From positions 1,736,001 through 1,800,000 of the forward strand of contig OZ020249.1 in assembly GCA_963971285.1 (NCBI GenBank): 64,000 bases of DNA, given 5' to 3'. Origin of the DNA: Astropecten irregularis (lineage: Eukaryota > Echinodermata > Asteroidea > Paxillosida > Astropectinidae). The position numbers and the translations under genes are program-made. Each line of letters opens with the position of its first letter. Positions within the stretch are counted from its first letter, which is position 1. Shown here one piece after another: positions 13,038-21,842 of this stretch. The notes below the pieces were generated by a model that did no database searches, was not told the origin of the DNA, and worked only from the letters and a program-made list of their open reading frames with translations.

Positions 13038-14172
13038 TTATGCTTTACTATCTGACACCAATCCCATTGTGTAATTGATGAAAGCGCCAGTCTTGTCTTT
13101 CATGCGCTTTCTAATCATCTGTGTCCATTTATTGTCATCTCTCAACAAATCTTGGCATATCTCGCTAGCGCTACTTGACACATTCCAATAACTAGAGTTA
13201 TGCCAATCCCATTCACGTTTTCCATTCGCATGACATTTTCCTGCAAGCGTTGCTCTAAGCTTTCTGAATGTTTCCAAATCGCGCTGAAAATTTGGGCCGT
13301 AACTTCGGACTTTCTCCCAAAATGTTCGGTTGAAATGCTGATATAACCTCTCATCCGCTAGGTTCCATTGGCGGATTTTGTTTTGCGTATCAGTTGAAAA
13401 ATTTCTGGCGGAGGTTGGATGTCGGACACCTTTGGAAATGTAGACAATATCTTGAAAATCCCAGCACATCAACTTCTTAAGGAGAATCAGAGACTCGTCG
13501 AAATATTCATTAATCATCACCAGGTCCATTTCATTGCTCAGTGATTTGATTTTGGTGTCTACGACTTGGGGGTCATCGTAAGAACTCGGCTCCAGTCCAA
13601 GCATGTAAAGTTGTCCATTTCTGAAAAATCGCAGCCATTCTCTGTTGACTCTACTTGTAAACCTGTGAGGGCTTCTCAGGAATACACCTACTGGGTCTTC
13701 GGAGATGTTGCTGGGTATTTCGCGGTCAAAAAGGAAATAACTGAAGAAGGATTCAAACCTTGACACAGGTTTCCTGATAATTGTAAAATAGACAGCGTTT
13801 GGTATCAGGCTAGACTGCTCAGCGCGGTCATAGCGAGCGTGATTGACCAGAACATGAAACCCTCCTAATTTAGGCCAAACACGCGACCCATCGGCACCTT
13901 TGAGATCCCACAGATAAACGAGGGAGGCCTTGAAGTTTCTATTCCTTGGGAAATAGTGTGTTCCTAATGGTGGTTGGGCAACGTTCAAGTCTCGCCGATA
14001 GCCATATCGCTCCAGGATAGTTGTGACTGTCGAACTACCTGTTTTATGTATCTTTATGAACACGAAACGATGTTTGGGGTGGCAGTGAGTAACGTGTGTT
14101 GGTCGTTGTTCGACTGGCACATTGTGCAAAGCCTTCTGGGATTCTTGCTCTGTCCTTGCGTCATTCTTCTCC
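13038..14172 (-). CDS. Galactose-3-O-sulfotransferase-like protein, catalytic exon
   Basis: Golgi type II sulfotransferase family that transfers sulfate from PAPS to galactose 3-OH on glycans. The exon ends with TAA at 13038-13040. It is open upstream of the conserved domain to an AG acceptor after TTATCTGAACTTTAG, giving a start at 14172 in phase 2. No ATG precedes the domain in the exon, so an upstream exon should carry the start and the membrane anchor; I could not identify it. Motifs: FIKIHKTGSSTV (5'-phosphosulfate-binding loop), TIIRKPVSRFESFFSYF (3'-phosphate-binding region), NEYFDESLILLKKLMCWD (the very conserved EYFDESLVLLKDLLCWE block in human GAL3ST1). Length of about 380 residues fits the luminal part of the family. 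Which Gal3ST paralogue it is, and its exact acceptor, cannot be told. Confidence 0.88.
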
Positions 14173-14520
14173 CTAAAGTTCAGATAAATAAACCAGTCAT
14201 AAAGAGAATTAATTATTACATACCCACATTTGCTATGTAGTCATAATTATATTGAGCTTATTGATCAGTGAGTGTTAGTCTACATCCATTGTTATAGGCA
14301 TATTCGTTCGAGTGAATATCTGTCATCGCTTTTTTAACTTCGGCGGGCCTCCAAAGAATTTCTTCCAGTGGATTTGATTGAGCTATTTACAATTGTCTTC
14401 CATCATGATTGAGTGTAGACCACTGTACTATATGTACTCACTGCAATGCACTGTACTTCCCATTTTCTCTTAATTTAGGGACTCAGCGGTCGGACTTGTG
14501 CCCCAGATAATCCTATATAT
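14173..14520. other. Interval between the sulfotransferase exon and the retrotransposon
   Basis: Presumably intron or 5' flank of the minus-strand sulfotransferase. An open frame runs upstream from the exon for about 30 codons without a convincing start. Nothing else is recognisable. Confidence 0.4.
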
Positions 14521-15804
14521 TGTGGCGGTCTCTCCTCTGACGGCGCACCCGGGCTCGCCCTCCATTGACCCAACGAGCGGCAGTTGTGTAACTTTGAGGC
14601 AGGTCCGTTTCGGGGCAGTCTACCACCAGGCGCTCAAAGGTCCAACTCTGATCCAACTGATGAATTAACTGGCTATAAACCTCACTCCCTCCCCAGCAGG
14701 GTAATTAGGCATAGACGGGAAGATAGGCTCAATGGACACAGTGATATCCAGTACCGTATCCCACTTTATTTATAAACTTCAACTCTCCTATGGATGGCGC
14801 CTATATTGGTTTGATCGACTCCTATACTGGTTTAATTGGCTCCTATTCTGGTGATCATTAATTACTATAGCTAGGCTAGGAATAATCAATTGTACAGTGA
14901 TTATAAAAGATCGGAAGAATAAGTGTTCGTTATATAATTAGAGCACACTGATTTGACTAATAGATTTGATGTAGATTCGCACTCACACTGGGCGTCAGAG
15001 CCGGTGTCAATACTGGTCACAACTGACTGCAACTAATCTCTGGTCTGCGACTGTCTGCTACTGTCAACTACTAGTGTCTCTGCTACTGTCTGCACACTGT
15101 CAACTGGCATGGTCTCAACCACGCACGTGGTTTTATATACCGCATGGCCCGGACGCATATTTTTTATTTACACCGCAGCCTAGGGTTTTTCGCTGTGGCA
15201 ATGTAGATTCATGCTTGAGAAAAGACTACAGCTGTTTGTTGCCACGCGCGCATCATTCCCTCATCAGTACAGTGTTGCCAATGCAAGGATTGAAACTTGA
15301 CAAATACGTCTAAATAGTGCGAGGCTCTCCACCGATCTCTGAATATTGAAAACTATCAAGTATCAGTCGTCAGCCTAGTTTGTAAATAAGTTATGAATAC
15401 AGTGAGGTGCTGAAAATCACAGAAAAGAAACTGTACGCCGCGAAAAGAGAGCCTACGACAAAAAAGTACGAGTGAGAGAAATTACACTTTGGCACTTCGT
15501 CTATCTAACAACCCTAACATTCGTACTGTTATTCATACTCTTGCCATAGATCAAGTTACTCTGACCATGGAGGACTGATGGTCGCAGTACATGTACATAC
15601 ATCACATTTACATGTAATGTACACGTGTGTTTTGTCGTGATTTGTCCATTTCATTCCGTGCCAACGTACAAAGCAATATACAGTACAAGCCCGGACGGGG
15701 GACGCAACCCAACCCCGCGTCTTCAACACCAGAAGACGTCCGGTCACCACACAGCCACTTATTATGGGCTACTTATTATAGAGGGCGCCCTATATTTCGC
15801 TACA
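14521..15804 (-). repeat. 3' LTR (1284 bp, contains a 542-bp segment absent from the 5' LTR)
   Basis: Aligns with 23084-23822 except for 542 extra bases. The extra segment is bracketed by the 9-mer GCCCGGACG (15147-15155 and 15689-15697), which occurs once in the other LTR. On the coding strand a TATA-like GTATATAAAA lies near 15131-15140 beside a CACGTG palindrome, and an AATAAA lies near 14765-14775. No clean polypurine tract adjoins the inner edge at 15805. Confidence 0.88.
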
Positions 15805-16184
15805 TTGCCGGGCACCAAGATTGGTCAGTCCCTGGCCAAAAATCTGAAATCTAAAAATGCGAAATATAACTCCTTAAAACTTCAAAGTTAAACTTTTTTA
15901 TACAATCTCAAAAGTTGGCGCCATCCCAAACTTAACACAACTTGTCTTTTTCTCCTAGACAGGCTTAACAAAATCTTTCAACTTCTGCTTATAAAAGTTA
16001 CATGATACGGACTTCAAAACAAAAATATAAATAACGAAAAAATAGAAAAATGCCTCTCTTTCTCAAAGGCCTTCCTCGGCTCAAGTTTGTCTCAAACAAA
16101 AAAAAACAAAAGATTACAACACTGCCATTCTTGTAATCTCCTAAGAAGGCGCCTTATCCTGTTCTAAGTGTTCTCAAAGTTCTT

Positions 16185-16982
16185 TTATTTATCAGACACA
16201 ACTCCAGCCATGAAGTTCACATCATAGGCGTGTTCCACCTTGTCCTCCATAATCTTCTGCTCATCCTGGTAGAGCACCCTCGAAGAAGTCTCCATCACCT
16301 TGGTCACTCTTCCAAGCATGGCTTGTTCCAGGTCACCTTCGCTATAAGGTGGTCCTAGATGCTCCTCCGCAGTATCCGGGTCCCGGACGATCCTGCGAAT
16401 CCTGGAAGTGGGCGCCTGGCCATCCTGACTTTTGGTCGGCTCGGAGTTGCTAGTCGGAATCGGTCTCAGGTACACGAAGTCGAACTCTCGCTGTGTCTCA
16501 CCACGTAGCAGCTTGGAACCTTCTTGGTATAGGTAGGTCTTGCGGGTCTCCTTCACCCTCAAGGCCTGTCCGGGCAGAAGCTTCTCAGGCAGCATCGGCT
16601 GTAACCAGGCTGGAATGGATCTCTTCACCGTTGAAGATCCCTGGGCCTCGTTGGACATAGCTGTACCCCGACTCTCCTTCTGCAACATCTCCATCAAGCT
16701 CCGTGGTTTCCCACTGATCAACAGTTTAGGAGCCTCGTCTGTCACCAAGCTTTCCTGGTCCCACACCATGGGCGTTGGAGGGAGGTCCAGCACGGCAACC
16801 TCTCCCAGGATCTCCAATTCAAGTGGGCTCACCTCCGTAGTGCACACCTCCTCTTCCCCAGCAAATTCTGGTACATCAATCAGGTCAGCACACAGGGATG
16901 ACTGGGCTTGTTGTGTACTGGGGCCCTGACATATCGATACCTGTCTAGGCACATCTTGATCCCTCTTACAGGAGAGATCCAT
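16185..16982 (-). CDS. Unrecognised 265-codon ORF at the 3' end of the gypsy element
   Basis: Intact ORF with ATG at 16982 and stop at 16185, between the zinc-finger ORF and the 3' LTR. The N-terminal half is acidic (DVPEFAGEEEVC, LEILGEVAVLDLPPTP). The C-terminal half has IPAWLQPMLPEKLLPGQALR and a charged end. No transmembrane segment, no domain I recognise. It may be the continuation of the zinc-finger protein, separated by one TAA and a frameshift, or a separate gene. Codon use looks like that of gag and pol, so it belongs to the element. Confidence 0.65.
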   Translation of the reverse strand: MDLSCKRDQDVPRQVSICQGPSTQQAQSSLCADLIDVPEFAGEEEVCTTEVSPLELEILGEVAVLDLPPTPMVWDQESLVTDEAPKLLISGKPRSLMEMLQKESRGTAMSNEAQGSSTVKRSIPAWLQPMLPEKLLPGQALRVKETRKTYLYQEGSKLLRGETQREFDFVYLRPIPTSNSEPTKSQDGQAPTSRIRRIVRDPDTAEEHLGPPYSEGDLEQAMLGRVTKVMETSSRVLYQDEQKIMEDKVEHAYDVNFMAGVVSDK

Positions 16983-17122
16983 CGGCAGATGTTCTGGGGC
17001 TTATGACACCGTGCAGCTTACAGGCGATTTAGCTTTTCCCTTCTTCACTGCAGCCTCCCCCGGCAAGATCCCGATCACGCTTCCTTGGTTTCTCATGTTG
17101 AACTTCAGCCTTCCTTGGCTTC

Positions 17123-17557
17123 TCATTGTTGAACTTCAGCCTTCCTTGGCTTCTCATGTTGAACTTCAGCCTTCCTTGGCTTCTTAACTAACGACGCCTG
17201 TCCAGGTGACAAACCCGCTCTCCTGTCTCCCTTCGGGGACCTCGGTGATCCTGAATGCTGCTTACCTGCAACACTATCACTGCGCCTCTTGCGGCTCCGC
17301 TCCTCATATGTCTCACTTTCAATTTGCCTCACCTCTTTAACTCTATCTGGGTGATGCTCCCGGTAGTGTGCTCCCAGGTTGTCCTTCCTACTATACTTGT
17401 TTGGGCATCGAAGGCACCAGAAGTGAATTCTCGGGCCATGCTCTCCCTTCCTATGACGGTCCAGGCTCTTCCGGAGCAACCACACCTGACATTCAGGGCA
17501 CTGCACCTTCTTCTCCTCCTTCTGCTCAAAAACTTTTTCCTTCTCGTCTCTTCCCAT
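17123..17557 (-). CDS. Accessory ORF with two C2H2 zinc fingers (gypsy element, 3' region)
   Basis: 144-codon ORF with ATG at 17557, placed where env would be but with no signal peptide or membrane segment. Two fingers in tandem: CPECQVWLLRKSLDRHRKGEH and CLRCPNKYSRKDNLGAHYREH, both C-x2-C-x12-H-x4-H. A basic region (EERSRKRRSDSVAGKQ, nuclear-localisation-like) follows, then three copies of a 30-bp repeat encoding KPRKAEVQHE (17084-17174). The middle copy has one extra T, which shifts the frame into an early stop; without it the frame would run to about 17010. Function unknown; a DNA- or RNA-binding accessory protein is the natural inference. Confidence 0.75.
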   Translation of the reverse strand: MGRDEKEKVFEQKEEKKVQCPECQVWLLRKSLDRHRKGEHGPRIHFWCLRCPNKYSRKDNLGAHYREHHPDRVKEVRQIESETYEERSRKRRSDSVAGKQHSGSPRSPKGDRRAGLSPGQASLVKKPRKAEVQHEKPRKAEVQQ

Positions 17558-17818
17558 CTTTCAGCCTGAAAGACACAAAGAATAATCCAGAGTTACATCT
17601 ACAGCTACTCCTAGTGCTAGTTTTGACTCCTAAGTCTCCACCTTTAACGTTGCCTGAACACTAACTCAGTCTATGATAATTCGCTAATCCCTGCTACCCC
17701 TTCCCTGGTGGCAATTCTGCTACTTTATGTAACGCTGCGGCATTCTCCGCCTTCTTGTTGGGTTACGTCGCAGCGCCTGCGGCATCTGCATGTCGTCTTG
17801 TTGCTCCGACGGGCAGGC

Positions 17819-18331
17819 TTATATATCATCAGTGTTCACAGTCTCCCGGACAGGAGTATTGAAGCTCTCCGTCTCGCCATTGCTCATGACATCTGCTGGT
17901 CGCGGAGGAGAGTTGGGAGGTTGACGCGCAGACATATCCTCGACATCTCCACTCGGAGACACAACGCCCTCTCCTTCGGCTTCAGCTCTCACTTCTTCAG
18001 TAGGCAGTGTGACTTCAGGTCCAGGTTCCGCACTAGTGACCCAAGGCTCCAAGGTAGGACCCACATATGGCTTCAGGCGATCATAATGGATGACCTTCAT
18101 CCGTCCCCGCGGCTTACGCTGGATCCTGAATACCACGTCCGACAACTTGTTGACAATTAGGTAGGGACCCCCCCCACCTACGCTGTAGTTTAGGTGATAG
18201 TCCTTTAGTCTTTGCAGGATTATGCAGCCAGACAAACTGCCCCTCAGACAGCTTTCCATCAACCACATGTTTATCGTAGTTCTTCTTCTGGCGCCTAGCG
18301 CTTTGTTTGAGACAACCTCTCGCTCTGTCAT
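17819..18331 (-). CDS. Integrase C-terminal GPY/F module and tail
   Basis: In the frame following the poly-C shift: GPYLIVNKLSDVVFRIQR and VIHYDRLKPYVGP, the GPY/F module of Ty3/gypsy integrases. An acidic Pro/Glu-rich tail follows and ends at 17819. The first about 45 codons of the open frame are an overlap with the integrase ORF. Confidence 0.8.
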   Translation of the reverse strand: MTEREVVSNKALGARRRTTINMWLMESCLRGSLSGCIILQRLKDYHLNYSVGGGGPYLIVNKLSDVVFRIQRKPRGRMKVIHYDRLKPYVGPTLEPWVTSAEPGPEVTLPTEEVRAEAEGEGVVSPSGDVEDMSARQPPNSPPRPADVMSNGETESFNTPVRETVNTDDI

Positions 18332-19571
18332 GCGCGGATCTGATGTCCTCTCTTAACTGGAAGGCGTAGTCGGTTCTGATGTCCGCACTCTCCTCTGCAG
18401 GTAACTCGGTTGTCAAATCAATTGGCAGCCTGACTTCACGTCCAAGCATCAACATATTTGGCGATTCGCCTGTGGATTCGTGGGGCGTTGACCTGTAGGC
18501 GAACGTAGCCAAAGGAAGTTTGGTGTCCCAATCACGTTGGCGCCTGTGGGGCTCAATCATCAAGGAGATCATAGACAACAAGGTTCGATAAAATCTCTCT
18601 ATTATCCCGTCGGATTTCGGGTTGTACGGGCATGTCCGCGTCTTGTCGATCCCCAGGATGCCGCACATCTCCTTGAAAACCTCAGACTCGAAATTCCTTC
18701 CCTGATCCGAATGCAATTTGTTTGGAACTCCGAACCGACATACAAATTCCTCCACTAGCTTTCCCGCCACTGTCAGTGCCTTCTCATCTTTCACCGGGTA
18801 CGCTTCCACCCACTTACTGAAATAATCCCCTACCACGAGGATGTACCGGTTTCCTGCTTCAGTTTCTGGAAGTGGTCCTACTATGTCTAAGGCTATCCTC
18901 TCCATCGGTGCTCCAACTATTAATTGTTGCAAGGGTCCCTTCCTCTTCCTCGCAGGCGACTTCTTACTAGCACAGATATTACACTGCCTAATAATAGACC
19001 TTACATCAGCTCCCATGCCTGCCCCAAAATACCTCTGACGAACCTTACCAAGCGTCTTTTTCACTCCCAGGTGCCCACTAGATTTCCCTGCATGCAGTTC
19101 TTCGACTAACTTCCTTCGGTAGGTGCCCGGTAGTACCACCTTCCATTTAACTTGACGACCATCGTCGGACTCCCATCGCCTATACAGGACTCCTTCTCTG
19201 ACCCCGAGCTGGTCCCATAACAACCAGTATGATTTTTTCGTTACAGAGCTTGGAGTGAGATCCTCCCAGGCTGGCTTTGCTCCAGATTGCTCCTTGGCCT
19301 GAAGTATCCACCTGATAGAATCATCGGCTATCTGTGCTTCCCTCCACTCATCTCTGGAAATAGCAGGTTCCATGGCGACAACTCTTACGCCAGGCTCCCT
19401 TACGTCTATCTCGTCATCAACCGCTCCTTCGTTTTTTTCCTCGTCAGGCTTAGGTGGCTCTGCCGCCCTCCCGCACTGAGAACAAGGCTTCCGTGATAAC
19501 CCGTCTGCATTCCCGTGGGATCGTCCCGCACGGTGGATAATTGTGAAATCATATTCACTGATTACCTGCAA
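18114..19571 (-). CDS. Integrase segment of pol
   Basis: Starts at the RNase H-integrase junction (HRAGRSHGNADGLSRKP). An HHCC zinc-binding region follows (HAGKSSGHLG, CNICASKK). The catalytic core has Asp in LDIVGPLP, Asp in SDQGRNFES and Glu in GIIERFYR, the DDE triad of retroviral integrases. The frame ends after KLQRRWGG at a run of seven C on the plus strand (about 18168-18174), beyond which the C-terminal module continues in another frame. Confidence 0.92.
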   Translation of the reverse strand: MQVISEYDFTIIHRAGRSHGNADGLSRKPCSQCGRAAEPPKPDEEKNEGAVDDEIDVREPGVRVVAMEPAISRDEWREAQIADDSIRWILQAKEQSGAKPAWEDLTPSSVTKKSYWLLWDQLGVREGVLYRRWESDDGRQVKWKVVLPGTYRRKLVEELHAGKSSGHLGVKKTLGKVRQRYFGAGMGADVRSIIRQCNICASKKSPARKRKGPLQQLIVGAPMERIALDIVGPLPETEAGNRYILVVGDYFSKWVEAYPVKDEKALTVAGKLVEEFVCRFGVPNKLHSDQGRNFESEVFKEMCGILGIDKTRTCPYNPKSDGIIERFYRTLLSMISLMIEPHRRQRDWDTKLPLATFAYRSTPHESTGESPNMLMLGREVRLPIDLTTELPAEESADIRTDYAFQLREDIRSAHDRARGCLKQSARRQKKNYDKHVVDGKLSEGQFVWLHNPAKTKGLSPKLQRRWGGSLPNCQQVVGRGIQDPA

Positions 19572-20067
19572 CCTGAATCTGCGCTTCAGGTTCCCGGAAA
19601 TTGGTAAGCCACCTCAGCGCACCGTGATCCGTTCGTACGGTGAAATGTCGCCCGTAGAGGTGCTGCCTAAATTGCTTTAGGAATACGACAACGGCTAGGA
19701 GCTCCCGCCGAGTCACACAATAGTTGCGCTCCGGTTTACTTAAGCTCCGACTAGCGTAGGCGATCGCCCTTTCTTGTCCGTCTAGTACCTGAGAAAGCAC
19801 AGCCCCTATGCCGGTGCCACTCGCATCGGTGTCCAAGATATACTCTACATTTGGATCTGGATACGCCAAAATAGGCGCTTCCTGTAGACACCTCTTCAGC
19901 TCTTGAAATGCTCTCTCTGTCTCTTCATTCCATTCAAACTCGCGGTTCTTCTCAGTCAATCGGTGTAACGGGCGAGCAATGTCAGCAAAACCTCTGATGG
20001 AACGTCGATAGCACGACGACAGACCTAGGAAATTTGGACCTCCTTCACGGTTTGGGGGGTAGGCCAC
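19555..20067 (-). CDS. RNase H segment of pol
   Basis: Begins in the tether (NFLGLSSCYRRSIRGFADIA) and runs through the RNase H domain: ILDTDASGTGIGAVLSQ (first Asp), RRELLAVV (catalytic Glu) and VRTDHGALRWL. It breaks near 19565, where the frame shifts into the integrase ORF. Confidence 0.9.
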   Translation of the reverse strand: MAYPPNREGGPNFLGLSSCYRRSIRGFADIARPLHRLTEKNREFEWNEETERAFQELKRCLQEAPILAYPDPNVEYILDTDASGTGIGAVLSQVLDGQERAIAYASRSLSKPERNYCVTRRELLAVVVFLKQFRQHLYGRHFTVRTDHGALRWLTNFREPEAQIQVAGNQ

Positions 20068-21068
20068 TGCTTTATCGAGCTAATCTTTGCTGGATCTGTT
20101 GTCACCCCGTCACCTGACACTATATGTCCCAAATACAGGACACTCTTCTTAAACAACTCGCACTTCTTTGGTTTAAGCTTTAGCCCCGCTTCTTTAAGGC
20201 GCTCGAACACCGTCTCCAGTCTGGTGAGTTCATCCTCGACTGTCTTAGCGAAGACGATAACGTCATCTAGGTACACTAGCATGATCTCCCAATGAAGCCC
20301 AGCTAGGACCCTTTCCATCAGTCTTTCGAATGTGGACGGGGCGTTGCAGAGACCAAAAGGCATCACACGCCAGGAATACAGCCCTCCACGTACCACAAAC
20401 GCTGATTTCTTCTTCGCGTCCTCGTCCAACTCCACTTGCCAATAACCTGATGCCAGGTCCAAAGTGGAAAACCACTTCGAACCTGACAAGGTGTCGAGAG
20501 AATCGTCAATTCTGGGAATTGGGTTGGCGTCCTTGATGGTTACACTGTTAAGGCGGCGATAATCTATACAAAACCGTTTGGTGCCGTCTTTCTTTTTCGC
20601 AAGGACCACATTAGACGCCCAGGGGCTATCTGATGGCTCGATGATGTTGCCTTGAAGCATCGCCTGCACCTGACGACTAATCTCCTGCTGCTCTGTGGTT
20701 GGGTAACGCCGTGGCCGCTCCCGTATAGGTGTTGCATTGCCTGTGTCTATTTTGTGGCGTACCAGACTAGTCCGTCTTATGTCACTATCCCCCTTTGAGA
20801 ATATGTCCTGGTATCTCCTGAGCAGGTCAGCAATCTTAGAGTGATATATTGGATCCACTCCTTCTTTACTCCTCTGGAATAGGTCCGATAGATGTCCTGG
20901 CACATCCTCGCTCGCACTGATTTCAGGCGGCACCACGGGTGTTTCTTCCACTTCATCCTCACACACTGGCGTAAGGAACCCTGCCATTGTCCCTCGCCTC
21001 AGCACGCACTGTCTTCTCCCAGGATTGAACACCCGAATAGGCAACACTTCGTCAGTCGCCTTCACCAA
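20025..21068 (-). CDS. Reverse transcriptase segment of pol
   Basis: Carries the RT palm blocks in order: GTKRFCIDYRRLN, WFSTLDLASGYWQVEL, FVVRGGLYSWRVMPFGLCNA, and the catalytic box LVYLDDVIVFA (YLDD). Ty3/gypsy-type by similarity. It ends in a frameshift near 20040, where the connection domain (NFLGLSSCYRRSI) moves to the next frame. Confidence 0.92.
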   Translation of the reverse strand: MVKATDEVLPIRVFNPGRRQCVLRRGTMAGFLTPVCEDEVEETPVVPPEISASEDVPGHLSDLFQRSKEGVDPIYHSKIADLLRRYQDIFSKGDSDIRRTSLVRHKIDTGNATPIRERPRRYPTTEQQEISRQVQAMLQGNIIEPSDSPWASNVVLAKKKDGTKRFCIDYRRLNSVTIKDANPIPRIDDSLDTLSGSKWFSTLDLASGYWQVELDEDAKKKSAFVVRGGLYSWRVMPFGLCNAPSTFERLMERVLAGLHWEIMLVYLDDVIVFAKTVEDELTRLETVFERLKEAGLKLKPKKCELFKKSVLYLGHIVSGDGVTTDPAKISSIKQWPTPQTVKEVQIS

Positions 21069-21311
21069 TGTTCGTGCTATTACGAGCCCTTGTCAGCGAT
21101 TTCACCTCTCTCCGCTGGTTCCATAATACCCAGTCCAGTCATCGTCACCTTCCCAGCCACGTGTCCAGGGATAATCGCCTCGTGTCCAGGTGGAATATTC
21201 GTCGTTCTCTCTACGACCACCCTAGCACAAAACATGTGCCCTTCTGTGTCCGTGCACTTCACTCTTTCCCCGTTTATCTTCAATTCCAGCGAGTTGAAGT
21301 CCAGACAGCCT

Positions 21312-21842
21312 CTATCTGGTTTTTGCCAAGAAGTCCATGCCAAGGATTCCTTTCAACGCGCCTATCTCACCAAACACGACATTCAACGGTAGAGCAGTCC
21401 GCCCAACCTGTACTTCTACGCAGGCGCTCCCCATTGTACGAAGAAGACTACCATCGGCTGTCCGCACTCTGGATCCTACAGTCACCAACATAGGCCTCTT
21501 CCCCGACTCAATTTCGTAGTAGACAGCAGATGACAGAACCGTATCCGTGGCGCCCGTGTCTACCAGTAAATTCACCTTCTGGCCCCTTACAACAGCTGGA
21601 ACATATAATCCGCTACTCGCATTAGCAACCCTGGGAGAAACAAATAATCCATCCGTACTGACAGCTTCTGTTACATTTTCTCTTTCTCCACTTCCTTTGT
21701 CTCCTGTTGACCCTGGCTTAACTCCAGCCTCCCCTCGGGCCCCTGGGTAGGCTGCTGGTCGTTTCCCTGCTTCTTCCACCTTTGGACGGCAGGTCGTCTG
21801 CAATTCCTTGCGAAATGTCCCCTTCCTTGGCACCGGTAGCAA
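21312..21842 (-). CDS. pro: Aspartic protease segment of pol
   Basis: Frame is -1 relative to gag. Contains the retropepsin active-site motif LLVDTGATDTVLS and the C-terminal ILGMDFL motif of retroviral-type proteases. The frame closes shortly after ILGMDFL. The following linker (LDFNSLELKINGERVKC and onward) continues in another frame at 21080-21343, and the RT is in yet another, so two frameshifts separate protease from RT. Defective as read. Confidence 0.85.
   Translation of the reverse strand: MLPVPRKGTFRKELQTTCRPKVEEAGKRPAAYPGARGEAGVKPGSTGDKGSGERENVTEAVSTDGLFVSPRVANASSGLYVPAVVRGQKVNLLVDTGATDTVLSSAVYYEIESGKRPMLVTVGSRVRTADGSLLRTMGSACVEVQVGRTALPLNVVFGEIGALKGILGMDFLAKTR

Noticed and set aside
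14584-15891. Several 60-90 codon frames in the LTRs (also 23147-23929)
   Set aside because: They lie in LTR sequence, differ between the two copies by indels and have no retroviral accessory-like features.
21660-21700. Canonical -1 frameshift heptamer between gag and protease
   Set aside because: The frames are in -1 relation, but no X-XXY-YYZ heptamer is present near the gag stop.
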